NCBI RefSeq assembly: GCF_932526225.1
Contig: NC_064039.1
Span: forward strand, 16,734,639 to 16,794,638
Direction of reading: 5' to 3'
Length of the DNA stretch: 60,000 nt
From: Nematostella vectensis
Taxonomy: Eukaryota > Cnidaria > Anthozoa > Actiniaria > Edwardsiidae
A model generated the notes under the pieces. It had not been told where the DNA came from. It worked only from the letters and a program-made list of their open reading frames with translations, and searched no databases. Both the position numbers and the translations under genes were made by a program. Below, piece by piece: positions 36,001 to 46,082 of this stretch. Position 1 is the stretch's first letter, and each line of letters opens with the position of its first letter.

Positions 36001-37374
36001 GCGCGTTTTTTACTTAAAATCGCTTTGACAGAAAAACGAATTCGGTTACCCCAATTTTTTATTTGCTCAAATAGTTTAATATATACGGGAAAATGATATA
36101 CTGAAAGAAGAAAAAAGTTGGGTCGTAGAAGTTTGTTTAAAAGCCGTAAAAATACTTCAAAATGGCGCTTTTTACCGTATAAATAGCGGCGAAAGCAGTG
36201 TCTTTTAGTGCGATGCCTCAAAATGTGATTTGCTTTTAACGTTAGCTTCTACGGGTTATTGTTAAGAAGATCGGATTTTGGCAGCTCGACAAACAGAACT
36301 CAATTTTCTAAAGACTATAGGCACTCATTTAGTAAACTAAAAATTGGGATTTTTCCTCGCGCGATCAGCAAAATCACGTCAACTCTACGCCCCTCTGATG
36401 TGAAAACGAGGTCGGTACCCTCATTTTTATTACATTTTTTGAAAGCCCTTCACTTTAATATTGTTTATGCCAAGTTTTAAAAACTTCTGGGTTGTAGAAC
36501 TATTTCAAGGGAATTATCTTAAGTACATGTACAATGCCGTAAAATCAATTTCAACTAATTATAAATGTTTTATTAATTTATTTATCTCACATGATACAGG
36601 ATTTGCCTATGTTATCTATATAGTATGCCAATGCAAAATCTGATTTGATCAAAAATAAAATAAACGATATAGGGAACAGAACAGGCAAATTCTGTTGAAC
36701 GAATTGCTTTGATATACAGCGAACAGAACGAACGAAAGTTTTCTGCCTATAAAAACATTTGTATTTACCTGAAAAACTTTTCCATGCTTATCCTGCTAGC
36801 AGAACTACCTTTCTTTTTGTCTTTGACGCTTTCCTTGCCGATTCGCGATTCGGGTTTTATCGCGTTGTTCGTCAAAACGACAAAAAAAAAAAAAAAAACA
36901 AGAAAACAACCCGAGTAGCCAAAACCGCGAATACAAGAACAACAATAAGAAACACTAGGAAAAAGCCTCTGTTAGCAGGGTACTCCATGCCAGATTCAAG
37001 TGCATATTTCAGGTTCAAGCGAGTCTAATAAAGCAAGTCCATATTCATAACCTTTGCTACTTTATCTTCTGAAAACAACAATTCCAGATCATAGTTCTGT
37101 ATTAGATGCCAGGGTTTTTTGAATGCTTTCGCCTTTTAAGATACCTTCCTTTTTGCAAATCGCTCCAATTTCCATGTTAGTATTTGTGTATTTTCACAGT
37201 GTTTTATTTAATAAAATATTCTTTGCCTGCCTTAATAGGGGACTTGCGCTAAGAGATCACGTTGACTTTTGGGTGACAAATTAAAGCCACAATAAGTAGT
37301 CTGAGTAGACGTCTGATCAACAAAAGCTGTAATGGTTTTAACATGTTTTATTCATTCTTTTTATTTCAGGATAA
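27045..37374 (+). CDS. Second set of 3' exons (9', 10', 11') of the 703-aa secreted protein family
   Basis: Exon 27045-27549 follows an AACAG acceptor and begins with the same VPFTVSCYS as exon 9 of the complete gene. It enters in phase 2 and ends in phase 0. Exon 28042-28228 is 187 nt, identical in length to exon 10, and its last ~107 nt are identical to it. The terminal exon starts at 37370 and supplies one codon completion and a TAA stop, giving the same Arg-Arg-Arg-Gly end. Conserved features are the NCVDKVGF motif, CWERKT-N--IA, and the DAFIADKLKVDVSQV repeat. No signal peptide or exons 1-8 exist between 24.3 and 27.0 kb. The exons could serve as an alternative 3' end for the gene at 13418, since the phases match exon 8, or be a 5'-truncated duplicate. 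The last intron is 9.1 kb and carries the ribozyme palindrome and a BEL/Pao element. Confidence 0.75.
27590..27800. repeat. 22-bp degenerate minisatellite (TCCAAATAACCAATCACGTC type)
   Basis: Eight to ten diverged units lie right after the donor of exon 9'. Intronic. Confidence 0.85.
28487..28846. mobile_element. MITE-like inverted-repeat element, about 360 bp
   Basis: Left GTGTCACGTCATCGG...CAGTCGTAAAGG...TGGGATAACATGC is matched, inverted, by GCATGTTATCCC...CCTTTACGACTG...CCGATGACACAACACG on the right. The arms are about 70 bp with mismatches. The superfamily is uncertain, and a target duplication could not be fixed. Confidence 0.65.
28850..29408. other. Non-coding intron 10' segment; nothing recognised
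   Basis: AT-rich sequence within the long intron between exons 10' and 11'. No exon, repeat or RNA gene identified. Confidence 0.5.
29409..29561. repeat. Perfect palindrome, two 74-bp arms around a 5-bp centre
   Basis: Positions 29409-29482 are the exact reverse complement of 29488-29561; the centre is AATCC. I checked the whole length and found no mismatch. The right arm contains the hammerhead ribozyme, and by symmetry the - strand of the left arm carries the same core. Confidence 0.97.
29480..29530 (+). ncRNA. Hammerhead ribozyme, type I topology with minimal helix III
   Basis: All invariant core residues are present in order. CUGAUGA is at 29489-29495. Helix II is GUGG/CCAC (29496-29499 with 29504-29507) capped by a GCAA tetraloop. 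The GAAA core is at 29508-29511. Helix III is ACAG/CUGU (29511-29514 with 29517-29520) with a two-base loop. The GUA cleavage triplet is at 29519-29521, so the predicted cut is after A29521. Helix I is UCCC/GGGA (29485-29488 with 29522-29525), then an AA/AA internal loop, then AGG/CCU (29480-29482 with 29528-29530). Type I hammerheads with very short helix III are known from Penelope-like elements and retrozymes. The - strand copy has only a weak helix I. Predicted function is self-cleavage of an RNA from this locus. Confidence 0.88.
29562..30795 (+). other. Intron 10' segment with one weak exon candidate at 30168-30238
   Basis: Mostly unremarkable. ATG at 30168 opens a 23-codon stretch (MSLPVMSVWKDTSV-type) that ends at a consensus donor GTGAGT at 30239, preceded by a stretch that could be 5' UTR. 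It resembles a first exon, but no second exon was found, so it may be a captured gene fragment. Confidence 0.25.
30796..31009 (-). repeat. 3' LTR of the BEL/Pao element
   Basis: 214 bp, the same length as the partner at 35485. Differences from the partner are mostly single substitutions (for example ACCATCC against ACCACCC, ACTTTCGG against ACTTCCGG). It lacks a strict TG...CA border with these limits, but only these limits give a target duplication. Confidence 0.88.
31173..35470 (-). pseudogene. BEL/Pao gag-pol polyprotein, broken in several places
   Basis: The reading starts near 35458 (MAKTTEASIENMEQ). It shifts frame near 35206 (a coiled-coil gag segment continues in the next frame), then runs open from 35150 to about 31890. 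Zinc knuckles CVYCKSESHLSVNC, CFNCTGSKHKADKC and CQNCDGRHHTSIC lie near 34270-34445. The protease motif LLDTGAGG is near 34125. The reverse-transcriptase YVDD is at about 32901-32912. The Pao-type connection follows, with integrase zinc-binding and core (GLDYAGPL; YSDNAKTVF; Glu in a WGGKFERLVG context). The RNase H domain is missing: VPRRI at about 32430 joins directly to the integrase zinc-finger entry HYPLYIP. Further shifts occur near 31885 and 31410 before the C-terminal RPVQLLYPLEL end. A 17-base C tract at 33594-33610 adds a polyglycine. Confidence 0.88.
35485..35698 (-). repeat. 5' LTR of the BEL/Pao element
   Basis: Transcription of the element would start in this copy and run to the left. 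The gag start codon lies only about 30 bp inside the LTR, so the leader and primer-binding site are very short (AGTGGCACCCCTGGTGGGAC on the - strand). Confidence 0.88.
35704..37369 (+). other. Rest of intron 10'; no gene recognised
   Basis: AT-rich with an A17 run near 36882. The last ~60 bp (GTTTTAACATGTTTTATTC to TTTCAG) matches the sequence before the terminal exon at 24044, marking shared ancestry. Confidence 0.55.
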
Positions 37375-37700
37375 TGTCTGGGAGAAAATGGTGCCGTAAG
37401 GAATTAAAGAAGGAAGGAAGGAATATCTAACGCATGTCAAACGCATTGCAACTCAAATAAAATAACTGTTCCCACTTCTTGTGAAACAGAGAACTCGTTG
37501 CGTGTCCTATTTAAGTTTGTCCCTCCCTACCTTTCTTCTTTAATTCCTACACTTCCAATAAACCTATTCTACTTACTAACCGAGAATGGGGTCATGCCGG
37601 GAAATATCAAACTGAGGCTTTGGCGTTTCGACCGAGGCTTTGCTTCGCGCCCTCAGAGAGAAACTTTATTTGTCATCGTTCCTAAGCTGCCAGCTATTGA
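37375..37700 (+). other. 3' UTR of the second exon set, AATAAA at 37456
   Basis: AATAAA at 37456-37461 corresponds to 24122-24127 of the first gene. Conserved flanks (TGTGAAACAGAGAACTCG) show that this terminal exon is a true paralogue. Confidence 0.7.
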
Positions 37701-38043
37701 GTAAATAAACCCCTTTATAGCATTCGTAAACACAACTGTTTATTACATGTCTCGACCATCTGCTTTACAACGAACGAACATCCTATAATATACTCCTTAC
37801 ACAGGCAGCCCGGTCATAACACAGGTAACCCGGACACTACACCCTTCATCTTTCCAAGGATGAGAAATGGTGCGAAAAATAAGCAGTTGGCCGAGAAGCG
37901 AAGCAAATGACGAGAATGACGCAAATAGCAGGATTACGAGAGCAATTGTTGATTTCATCAAATCTCACCAAAATGCGCAAGATATTGAAAAATCGTACAA
38001 ATATCAATTTAAAACACTCCAGTGGAGTTAGAGCCTGCATAAT
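37701..38043. other. Non-coding; nothing recognised
   Basis: Short spacer between the 3' UTR and the 59-bp satellite. It contains a small repeat of (GGCAGC/GGTAAC)CCGG near 37810. Confidence 0.5.
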
Positions 38044-41000
38044 TCGCGTCACTAGAGTTCATTACTCACCGTGATTTTGACGAGTTACCCAAATGAACTG
38101 CCATGCGTCACTAGAGTTCATTACTCACCGTGATTTTGACGAGTTACCCAAATGAACTGCCATGCGTCACTAGAGTTCATTACTCACCGTGATTTTGACG
38201 AGTTACCCAAATGAACTGCCATGCGTCACTAGAGTTCATTACTCACCGTGATTTTGACGAGTTACCCAAATGAACTGCCATGCGTCACTAGAGTTCATTA
38301 CTCACCGTGATTTTGACGAGTTACCCAAATGAACTGCCATGCGTCACTAGAGTTCATTACTCACCGTGATTTTGACGAGTTACCCAAATGAACTGCCATG
38401 CGTCACTAGAGTTCATTACTCACCGTGATTTTGACGAGTTACCCAAATGAACTGCCATGCGTCACTAGAGTTCATTACTCACCGTGATTTTGACGAGTTA
38501 CCCAAATGAACTGCCATGCGTCACTAGAGTTCATTACTCACCGTGATTTTGACGAGTTACCCAAATGAACTGCCATGCGTCACTAGAGTTCATTACTCAC
38601 CGTGATTTTGACGAGTTACCCAAATGAACTGCCATGCGTCACTAGAGTTCATTACTCACCGTGATTTTGACGAGTTACCCAAATGAACTGCCATGCGTCA
38701 CTAGAGTTCATTACTCACCGTGATTTTGACGAGTTACCCAAATGAACTGCCATGTGTCACTAGAGTTCATTACTCACCGTGATTTTGACGAGTTACCCAA
38801 ATGAACTGCCATGCGTCACTAGAGTTCATTACTCACCGTGATTTTGACGAGTTACCCAAATGAACTGCCATGCGTCACTAGAGTTCATTACTCACCGTGA
38901 TTTTGACGAGTTACCCAAATGAACTGCCATGTGTCACTAGAGTTCATTACTCACCGTGATTTTGACGAGTTACCCAAATGAACTGCCATGTGTCACTAGA
39001 GTTCATTACTCACCGTGATTTTGACGAGTTACCCAAATGAACTGCCATGCGTCACTAGAGTTCATTACTCACCGTGATTTTGACGAGTTACCCAAATGAA
39101 CTGCCATGCGTCACTAGAGTTCATTACTCACCGTGATTTTGACGAGTTACCCAAATGAACTGCCATGTGTCACTAGAGTTCATTACTCACCGTGATTTTG
39201 ACGAGTTACCCAAATGAACTGCCATGCGTCACTAGAGTTCATTACTCACCGTGATTTTGACGAGTTACCCAAATGAACTGCCATGTGTCACTAGAGTTCA
39301 TTACTCACCGTGATTTTGACGAGTTACCCAAATGAACTGCCATGTGTCACTAGAGTTCATTACTCACCGTGATTTTGACGAGTTACCCAAATGAACTGCC
39401 ATGTGTCACTAGAGTTCATTACTCACCGTGATTTTGACGAGTTACCCAAATGAACTGCCATGCGTCACTAGAGTTCATTACTCACCGTGATTTTGACGAG
39501 TTACCCAAATGAACTGCCATGCGTCACTAGAGTTCATTACTCACCGTGATTTTGACGAGTTACCCAAATGAACTGCCATGTGTCACTAGAGTTCATTACT
39601 CACCGTGATTTTGACGAGTTACCCAAATGAACTGCCATGCGTCACTAGAGTTCATTACTCACCGTGATTTTGACGAGTTACCCAAATGAACTGCCATGTG
39701 TCACTAGAGTTCATTACTCACCGTGATTTTGACGAGTTACCCAAATGAACTGCCATGTGTCACTAGAGTTCATTACTCACCGTGATTTTGACGAGTTACC
39801 CAAATGAACTGCCATGTGTCACTAGAGTTCATTACTCACCGTGATTTTGACGAGTTACCCAAATGAACTGCCATGCGTCACTAGAGTTCATTACTCACCG
39901 TGATTTTGACGAGTTACCCAAATGAACTGCCATGCGTCACTAGAGTTCATTACTCACCGTGATTTTGACGAGTTACCCAAATGAACTGCCATGCGTCACT
40001 AGAGTTCATTACTCACCGTGATTTTGACGAGTTACCCAAATGAACTGCCATGCGTCACTAGAGTTCATTACTCACCGTGATTTTGACGAGTTACCCAAAT
40101 GAACTGCCATGCGTCACTAGAGTTCATTACTCACCGTGATTTTGACGAGTTACCCAAATGAACTGCCATGTGTCACTAGAGTTCATTACTCACCGTGATT
40201 TTGACGAGTTACCCAAATGAACTGCCATGCGTCACTAGAGTTCATTACTCACCGTGATTTTGACGAGTTACCCAAATGAACTGCCATGCGTCACTAGAGT
40301 TCATTACTCACCGTGATTTTGACGAGTTACCCAAATGAACTGCCATGTGTCACTAGAGTTCATTACTCACCGTGATTTTGACGAGTTACCCAAATGAACT
40401 GCCATGTGTCACTAGAGTTCATTACTCACCGTGATTTTGACGAGTTACCCAAATGAACTGCCATGCGTCACTAGAGTTCATTACTCACCGTGATTTTGAC
40501 GAGTTACCCAAATGAACTGCCATGCGTCACTAGAGTTCATTACTCACCGTGATTTTGACGAGTTACCCAAATGAACTGCCATGCGTCACTAGAGTTCATT
40601 ACTCACCGTGATTTTGACGAGTTACCCAAATGAACTGCCATGCGTCACTAGAGTTCATTACTCACCGTGATTTTGACGAGTTACCCAAATGAACTGCCAT
40701 GTGTCACTAGAGTTCATTACTCACCGTGATTTTGACGAGTTACCCAAATGAACTGCCATGTGTCACTAGAGTTCATTACTCACCGTGATTTTGACGAGTT
40801 ACCCAAATGAACTGCCATGCGTCACTAGAGTTCATTACTCACCGTGATTTTGACGAGTTACCCAAATGAACTGCCATGCGTCACTAGAGTTCATTACTCA
40901 CCGTGATTTTGACGAGTTACCCAAATGAACTGCCATGCGTCACTAGAGTTCATTACTCACCGTGATTTTGACGAGTTACCCAAATGAACTGCCATGTGTC

Positions 41001-41594
41001 ACTAGAGTTCATTACTCACCGTGATTTTGACGAGTTACCCAAATGAACTGCCATGTGTCACTAGAGTTCATTACTCACCGTGATTTTGACGAGTTACCCA
41101 AATGAACTGCCATGCGTCACTAGAGTTCATTACTCACCGTGATTTTGACGAGTTACCCAAATGAACTGCCATGTGTCACTAGAGTTCATTACTCACCGTG
41201 ATTTTGACGAGTTACCCAAATAAACTGCCATGCGTCACTAGAGTTCATTACTCACCGTGATTTTGACGAGTTACCCAAATGAACTGCCATGTGTCACTAG
41301 AGTTCATTACTCACCGTGATTTTGACGAGTTACCCAAATGAACTGCCATGTGTCACTAGAGTTCATTACTCACCGTGATTTTGACGAGTTACCCAAATGA
41401 ACTGCCATGCGTCACTAGAGTTCATTACTCACCGTGATTTTGACGAGTTACCCAAATAAACTGCCATGCGTCACTAGAGTTCATTACTCACCGTGATTTT
41501 GACGAGTTACCCAAATGAACTGCCATGCGTCACTAGAGTTCATTACTCACCGTGATTTTGACGAGTTACCCAAATGAACTGCCATGTGTCACTT
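38044..41594. repeat. 59-bp satellite, about 60 copies, nearly identical
   Basis: The unit runs GCGTCACTAGAGTTCATTAC, TCACCGTGATTTTGACGAGT, TACCCAAATGAACTGCCAT. Almost the only difference is C or T at the second base (GCGTCAC or GTGTCAC, a CpG-to-TpG change); two units have AAATAAAC. Each unit has an internal inverted pair (GTTCATT and AATGAAC, ACTC and GAGT). All frames contain stops, so it is not coding. Confidence 0.98.
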
Positions 41595-42190
41595 GTATAA
41601 TATGGAAATGGTTTGGTGGTAATTGTTAACCCCTCCCCCCTCAAAAAAAACACACACACTGCTATTTTTTAGTAAATAAACCCCTTCTTGTGGCAGGGAT
41701 ATTTGAAATGTCTTATGCACGCGCGCTAACGTGCACTGGAATGACGCCACAAGCGCGCACGCTGTTGTGAAGTTTTTTGTTTTTGCTTTTTCTTTTGCGT
41801 TTTAGGATAAAAATTCTATAAAATTATGTTGATGATAATTCTATAAAGTAATCAAACATTCTTTCTGTGCTCTTATGGCATTTTTAATACCTTGGTGTTT
41901 GTTTGAGGAAGTATTGAACAGACGAAAGCGAGTTTTGATTACTCAAAGATGTTCACTTTGTTCACAGATATTACTTTGGCTGGACGTTATCGCCTGATAA
42001 TGTGCACGTGACCCGTATTGACCAATGAGATATAAATGCAGTTAAACTGCATGTTACACAAGTAGTGCAGGATTGTTTGAATTTTAATAGTAGGGTTATG
42101 AAATTTGGCAGGGTGATAGATCTTTGCACCACGATAAATTCTAGATAGGATGCCACGCCCAAAAACAAGTACTTCCAGTACTTCCAGTAC
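41595..42190. other. Non-coding spacer; nothing recognised
   Basis: AT-rich sequence before the abrupt change to GC-rich DNA near 42190. Contains a short CTTCCAGTA repeat at 42173-42190 at the border. Confidence 0.5.
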
Positions 42191-42191
42191 A

Positions 42192-42368
42192 GCCGGCTGC
42201 GATACGGGCAGTTAGAGACCGGGTAGCACAAGGCATACCCAAACACTCGTCCCGCCGCCTGTGATACGGGCAATTAGAGACTGGGTGGCACAGGGCATAC
42301 CCAAACACTCGTCCCGCCGGCTGCGATACGGGCAGTTAGAGACTGGGTGGCACAAGGAATACCCAAAC
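42192..42368. repeat. 62-bp tandem triplicate upstream of the HNH/replication-like gene
   Basis: Units start at 42192, 42254 and 42316, each with GATACGGGCA(G/A)TTAGAGAC(C/T)GGGT and CACAAGG-type words and ACCCAAACACTCGTCCCGCC. The third unit runs straight into the first ATG (42369). Could be promoter, origin or terminal repeats. Confidence 0.9.
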
Positions 42369-44364
42369 ATGGACGCTTAAAAAGAGGAGATTCTCAATGG
42401 CATGCCTGACAAAGAGGCGCCCGCCGTGCTGGCAGGGCTGGTCCAAAACATCCTGGACGGAGGCATCCCCGAGGATGTCAAGCACAAGCTGCTTAAGCCG
42501 CTCATACCGGCGAAAGCGTGGCCAGAGGAAGTCTGGCGCGAGTTCGACCCTTTGCTGCCGGAACGGCGGCAAAAGGGCCCAGAGGGCTTAGACCCCGAGA
42601 AGTACTATTCTCTCCTTGTCGGCGGCGCCCATCTTCGGTTCCCAAGCGTGGATGCCACTCTACGGGGCCAAGACATAAGCGCCGGTGTTTACCAGGAGAT
42701 ACGAGATCTTGGTGGAGCAGGTGTCATTGCTCCAAAGCCGGTTATGCGGGGGCCTGATATCAATGACGATGGATCGGTGTGGTTGGTCTCGCACGAGCGA
42801 GAGTCTGCGGGCAAACGCAGTGCTGTCGACGGTGCTCGAGATGGTAGACCCTGACCGGCGTTACAGACTCTTTACGGTCGTTGGTAAGTCCCCCGCAGAG
42901 CCATTGGCGCCAATCACAGAGGAGGAAGGGCGCTCGGAGCACAAGATTGGTGGGTCATTAGTCAAGAGAGGAGACCAAATCGCAGTCGGCGCCCTGGAAG
43001 GCATCGATGCGGGTATTTGGGAGAAAGGAAGAGAGTACCTCGTCTACGTGCTTCGCCCTTTACCTGAGCAAAATGGTGACCCTGGGCCAATGTTTGAGCG
43101 AGAGGGGGGTGACACCTTCGCTAACTGTGTTGTGAGTTATACTGCCGACTTCTTGAGGGATCGCGGCACCTCGCGCTCCCTCGGTCTAACCAAGACACGA
43201 GGCAAGATGCTCGAGCGATTTGACAAGAAGCTGGCCACTACGGGATGCACCAAAGAAGACCTCTTTGAGATGGAAAAGAAGCTCGAGGTAAAGCTAGTAG
43301 CCGTGGACGCCCTGGGTAACGTTCTGTGGGACTCGGGGAAGTACAAGACTAAGGCGAGGGTCACCATCCCTTGCCACAATAACCACGCCTGGGCGGAGCT
43401 TCCAACCGAACCACCTGCGATCACGAGCGCCCACGGCCTAGACTTCGAGGCTGAGGGGAAGCTCCGTTCGTTATGTCAGGAGAAGGCTCTAACCAGTGCC
43501 GCCACAAAAACGCGCGAGGCAAAAGTGCGAGAGGTGCTCATTCGCTTTATAAACAGGGCGATCCCCAGAAGCACGAGGATCTGGCTGTGCGGGCGCGTTA
43601 TAGTCACGCACGAAGGCAAACTGTACCGATCGGGACAGGACAGATCGGCTATCGACAGGGAGTTTACAGACGAGACAGGACATGATCCTCAATGGCTCCC
43701 TGATGATCACCCAGCCTACCAGGAATACACCGAAGCTAAGCACTCGATGGGCGGCACAATAGGGTATCAAGAAGTGGACCCAAAGAGAGAACATCAGGCC
43801 AACGCCTCTTAAATACAGGGACGTCTGGCGAGCGGCGCAGGTTGAGCACAAAGTGTGGAATAGCAAGGAAAACTTAGGGGCGCAGCCCCATGCGCACATC
43901 GACATGCGTGCGGCGTACCTAGGATGCGAGGACAGTGTCTTCGGCGGCGCCTCGGACTCCATTGATTTGGTACGGAAATACGGCTTCCCTACGAACGTGT
44001 ATCGTATCGCGGATGTTGTGGGACGGCCACTGAGCGAGGTTCTTCAACTAACCGGGGTCATTCAGCTGAGCGAATGGGAGTTCTCTGGGGCTCCTACAGA
44101 ACTGCAGGCTACGCCCAGTGAAGAGCTCATTATAGCTCGTAGTACACGGGATCGCACCACGTTCTGACTGTAGACCACGTACTCGACATGATTGCTGACG
44201 CGGAAAAGAAGTGCACGGTCTGTGGCACTCAGCTTCTGCTTCAGGGGTACAGCAAGAGCCTTCCCCAATGCTTCAGTATCGACCGGCTGGACGACAGTCA
44301 GGGTCACTACAAGTGGAATGTCAGGCTCACGTGCCTTAGCTGCAATAGAAGGCACAAGCGCTGA
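42369..44364 (+). pseudogene. Large replication-like protein with C-terminal HNH-type zinc motif, broken
   Basis: ATG at 42369 meets TAA three codons later. The same frame resumes (EEILNGMPDKEAPAVLAGLV) to about 42805, continues in another frame to about 43760 (RRYRLFTVVGKSP, KLEVKLVAVDALGNVLWDSGKY, IPCHNNHAW), then shifts again (WRAAQVEHKVW, HIDMRAAYLGCEDS, RKYGFP) to 44167, then shifts once more. The last part has CTVCGTQLLLQGYS, FSIDRLDDSQGHY and LTCLSCNRRHKR, a CxxC...CxxC HNH-like nuclease signature, ending at TGA 44362-44364. DMRAAYL could be a palm motif A of a family-B DNA polymerase, but no YxDTDS-like motif was seen, so polymerase identity is only a guess. One stop and at least three frameshifts. 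Confidence 0.65.
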
Positions 44365-45297
44365 TCACGCAACGCGCAACTGCGAACGCGTGAAGCCGTG
44401 CTTAGAAGACGCCGTGTAATACAACACTGGCTGTCCGGGCTCCATAACCCTCTTTAGTATTGGGTATGCCTTGCTTGTCCACCACGTGTCCGTCGCTCGC
44501 CGTCGGCCCTTGTCCTGGAGGTCTTCCTCGTTTACGGCGATGTAAACCTCCGTTCCGACAACTAAGGGGGCCTCTAGGGGGGGGCGTTTCGGCTTTGAGA
44601 GGCACGCGCCTCAGCTTTATGGCGTCTTTAGGCGCAAAGCCAGTCATGCGAGTCTTCTTTGCGTTTATGTCCGAGACGACGATTGGCAGAGCGGTAACCC
44701 ACTAGCGGTTTGTTTCGCCGAATGCAAGCTCCTTCGAGTACCGCGCTGTGCCAGCCAGCGATGGAAAGACTCGGCGAAAGCTTGGCTCCTGTGGTGCCCT
44801 GGCTCAGCCCGTCGGACCTCCACCCCGTGGTCTGTTAGGAGCTTTGTGTTAGCACCCTTGAACTCCGTGACGTCATCAACTATGAGGACTTTAGGCCATG
44901 TGAGAGGTCCCTCTGCATAGATGTCAGCGAGTTCGCGGGAGACGACGGCCGCGCTCTTAGTCCTCAGTAGGCGGGCGGCTTTATATCGTGAAGCAACGTC
45001 AACGACAGTCAGGGCATACTTGTACCCGCGGTCGGTTGGCAAGAATAGCAGGTCCGACTGGTGGATACAGTTTGGTATCTGCTCCGAGAAATGGGCGTAG
45101 GTAGTCGGAGGAGGGGGTGTCTGTGTGTAGCCACCGACTGGCTGCGAGTTTACCCACTTGCGCACTCGATCTATGGAGGCTGAGCCCTTGGGAAGTTTGG
45201 CATGCAGAGCGGTCACTCCCTGGGAGCCACCTCTGGCGTAGTATATAGGACGGAGGAACGCACCGAGTTCTTCGTCGGACATGCGCTTCGCCGCCAT
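44365..45297 (-). pseudogene. Retroviral-type (DDE) integrase of the GC-rich element, broken
   Basis: ATG at 45297 (MAAKRMSDEELGAFLRPIYY). A zinc- or helix-type N-terminus leads to WVNSQPVGGYTQ. The catalytic core follows: first Asp in IHQSDLLFLPTD, hydrophobic strand YALTVVDVASRYKAARLL, second Asp in VLIVDDVTEFKG, and Glu in HHRSQAFAESFHRWLA, a normal D,D(~35)E spacing. Near 44740 the frame shifts. The next frame has a stop (TAG) before WVTALPIVVSDINAKKTRMTG, then a further shift leads to an SH3/chromo-like end RRRATDTWWTSKAYPI, GQPVLYY, and the final TGA at 44365-44367. It would insert the element's DNA ends into the genome if intact. Two shifts plus one stop. Confidence 0.85.
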
Positions 45298-45367
45298 TAT
45301 GTGTCGGCAATGTACTGCGATACATCGCAACAGGTGTGTCAGTCTCCAACAGGCGGTTGCCGTCTGC

Positions 45368-46082
45368 TACGCCTTCGGTGTACGTGCATACGCACTGCAG
45401 CCGCCGGAACGGCAAGCGCTCGGTCTTTCTAAGGTCGGTAGGCCCCCGGCATTGGCGAATCTCTTAACGCACTCCCTGTCTGTGTGCGCGCGCGCACAAG
45501 GCAACGGCTTAGGTTAGCAGTGACTAGTTTGCTAGTCACCAAAGCTACGACACCTTCGGTGTCATCCACCCATCGACGACACCTTCGGTGTCACTCGCTT
45601 AGCAGCTGCTGCTACGCCTTCGGCGTACGTGCATAGCACTCCACAACCGGTCTGTATACGTATACGCGCAGTATGGAAAAGGGCAGCCTAGATGCAGCAA
45701 AGCTGCATCACAGCAAGCGTCTGGCTGTGTAGCCGATGGCGAGAGTGCCGGCGCCAATGTACGCCAACTCAGCGTTTTTCTGCGTTTTGCTGGGGATGTA
45801 GTAGTCGGACAGCTCAGGAGCTCGCATCGACTCCAGGGATTGTTCTGGTCGGACTGGTTGTAGAGTTTGAGCGTGTAGTCGGTGTAGGGTCGCTGGGCAC
45901 TAGTACTTCATTGAGGTTCCTCCATTTGTGTTGACACGTGGTGTCAACTATTTGGTTGCTGAGGACGTGGCAAGCTTTCAAATGGACGTCTACTCTGGGA
46001 TGGCAGACTCGCCAGCGTGCGTTTGCAGGCAAATCACTGGTGAGTCCGCGACTGCTTCCTCGTGTTGACACCGCGTGTCAGC
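45368..46082. repeat. Cluster of short perfect hairpins between the integrase gene and the left-hand ORFs
   Basis: Stems: 45368-45382 (TACGCC-TTC-GGTGTA), 45483-45498 (TGTGCGCGCGCGCACA), 45520-45539 (GTGACTAG-TTTG-CTAGTCAC), 45549-45563 and 45578-45592 (GACACC-TTC-GGTGTC), 45613-45627 (TACGCC-TTC-GGCGTA), 45655-45666 (GTATACGTATAC), 45692-45708 (ATGCAGC-AAA-GCTGCAT), 45930-45948 (GTTGACAC-GTG-GTGTCAAC), 46064-46082 (GTTGACAC-CGC-GTGTCAGC). Function unknown; possibly terminators, an origin or RNA signals. Confidence 0.85.

Noticed and set aside
38044-41594. CRISPR-like array
   Set aside because: There are no unique spacers; the whole 59-bp unit is repeated. The window is eukaryotic.
43853-44167. 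Firm call of family-B DNA polymerase
   Set aside because: Only a weak motif-A-like DMRAAYL; the YxDTDS catalytic motif was not found.
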